Virus record (IMG/VR): IMGVR_UViG_3300032073_000274
Span: 1 to 22,843 of that record
Length of the DNA stretch: 22,843 bases
Strand: one strand, 5' to 3'
Source: a virus
Part shown: positions 22,437-22,843 of the stretch, one piece after another
Numbering within the stretch: the stretch's first letter is position 1
How the letters are laid out: each line of letters starts with the position of its first letter
The notes under the pieces: generated by a model
What the model saw: only the letters and a program-made list of their open reading frames with translations
Databases searched by the model: none
What the model was told of the DNA's origin: nothing
Translations under genes and position numbers: made by a program

Positions 22437-22786
22437 TGCCTAAGATGCCTCCTCCTAAAGATCGCCCATGGATTCCTAAAAGAAAAAAGAAAGTAGATCA
22501 TCTCAATTATAATAGGAGTAGATCTGCAGGAGAAATGTTAAGCTTTTATCAGAGTAAGCAGTGGAGATCTTTAAGAAATTATAAGATTCAGATGCAGCCT
22601 TTATGTGAGCACTGCGAAAAAAAAGGATTAGTAGAATCAGCTAGAGAGATAGATCATATAGTAGCTATAAAAGATGGAGGAGAAAGATTAAGCCTTAGGA
22701 ATCTGCAGAGCCTTTGTAGATCTTGTCATTCTAGGAAGTCAGTACAGGAAAGAGAAGCAAGAAAACATATAAAGAAGTATTACTAA
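22436..22786 (+). CDS. HNH endonuclease, packaging-associated
   Basis: A 116-residue HNH enzyme. The pattern is FYQSKQWRSLRNYK (37-50), CEHC (57-60), REIDHIVAIKDGG (70-82, with Asp73-His74 as the catalytic pair), NLQSLCRSCHSRKS (89-102, with Asn89, Cys94, Cys97, His98). This arrangement is typical of the HNH proteins encoded just before the terminase genes in HK97-type phages, which in related phages are needed for genome cutting at packaging. The N-terminus is Pro/Lys-rich (MPKMPPPKDRPWIPKRKKK). It follows the NinG-like gene with a one-base overlap. Confidence 0.93.
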   Translation: MPKMPPPKDRPWIPKRKKKVDHLNYNRSRSAGEMLSFYQSKQWRSLRNYKIQMQPLCEHCEKKGLVESAREIDHIVAIKDGGERLSLRNLQSLCRSCHSRKSVQEREARKHIKKYY

Positions 22787-22799
22787 AATAAAAAAAAAA

Positions 22800-22843
22800 T
22801 TGGGAGGAGTGAGTAAAATCTTAAATAGAGATCTATATAAAAC
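22800..22843 (+). CDS. 5' end of a probable terminase small subunit gene (cut by window end)
   Basis: After the HNH stop, a run TAAAATAAAAAAAAAA is followed by TTG at 22800, with GTG in the same frame at 22809. Reading gives LGGVSKILNRDLYK and continues off the window end. An A-run directly before the start is the usual leader in this genome. In HK97-like phages the gene between the HNH and TerL is the small terminase subunit, and TerL is cut at the other end of this window. Only about 14 codons are visible, so the call is by synteny, not sequence. Confidence 0.4.
   Translation, partial: MGGVSKILNRDLYK

Noticed and set aside
1-22843. Direct circular closure of the window as a complete genome
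   Set aside because: Joining the last base to the first continues the 22800 frame only 11 further codons (to a TAA) and is out of frame with TerL, whose N-terminus would still be missing.
1-22843. CRISPR arrays, tRNA genes, insertion sequences, integrase or attachment site
   Set aside because: I found no regularly spaced repeats, no cloverleaf-like sequence with a CCA end, no transposase and no integrase motifs.
1-22843. Plain codon bias as the full explanation of missing GAAGA, CTGG and CpG
   Set aside because: The codons involved (GAA, AGA, GCT, ACT, TCT, AGC) are common elsewhere in the same genes and are replaced only where the next codon would create the word. A quantitative null is still required.

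Overview
The window is almost all (roughly 97%) of the coding capacity of a small tailed bacteriophage with an HK97-type head and a siphovirus-type tail. Every gene is on the + strand. The DNA is AT-rich, G clearly exceeds C on the coding strand, and CpG is almost absent. Many starts follow poly-A or TTAATT-A-tract leaders rather than a clear GGAGG site, and the lysin is of the M15_3 type. This combination suggests a Bacteroidota (perhaps flavobacterial) host. That assignment is an inference; no host gene is present.

Layout. 1-5690: packaging and head genes (large terminase cut off at the window start, small unknown gene, portal, an unusual leader/P-loop-kinase/protease fusion, major capsid protein), closed by a strong hairpin terminator. 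5691-9321: connector and tail-tube genes (gp6-like connector, head-tail joining protein, gp10-like protein, DUF3168-like tail terminator, two small genes, two paralogous tail-tube proteins), closed by a second terminator. 9345-16114: tail chaperones with a -1 frameshift site, the tape measure and a very large tail-tip/fibre protein. 16128-17703: lysis cassette (holin-like protein, M15 endopeptidase, second small membrane protein) and a metallophosphoesterase. 17704-17927: non-coding control region with hairpins. 17928-21693: early/replication genes, mostly small and overlapping, including an OB-like protein with an SSB-like tail, a DnaA domain IV-like protein and a winged-helix initiator. 21755-22786: three consecutive nucleases (VRR-NUC, zinc-finger NinG-like, HNH). 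At 22800 a new reading frame starts that by position should be the small terminase subunit.

Gene order (HNH, probable TerS, then TerL at the other end) implies that the two ends of the window lie close together in a circular or circularly permuted genome, with TerS and the start of TerL missing between them. I see no integrase, repressor, DNA polymerase or helicase, so the phage looks virulent and dependent on host replication enzymes recruited by its own initiator proteins.

The most striking global signal is sequence avoidance. By eye I count only about 40 CpG dinucleotides, no GAAGA/TCTTC and no CTGG/CCAG in 22.8 kb. The avoidance works across codon boundaries and over several amino acids, so it looks like selection on DNA words, possibly to escape host restriction or a related defence, and not ordinary codon bias.
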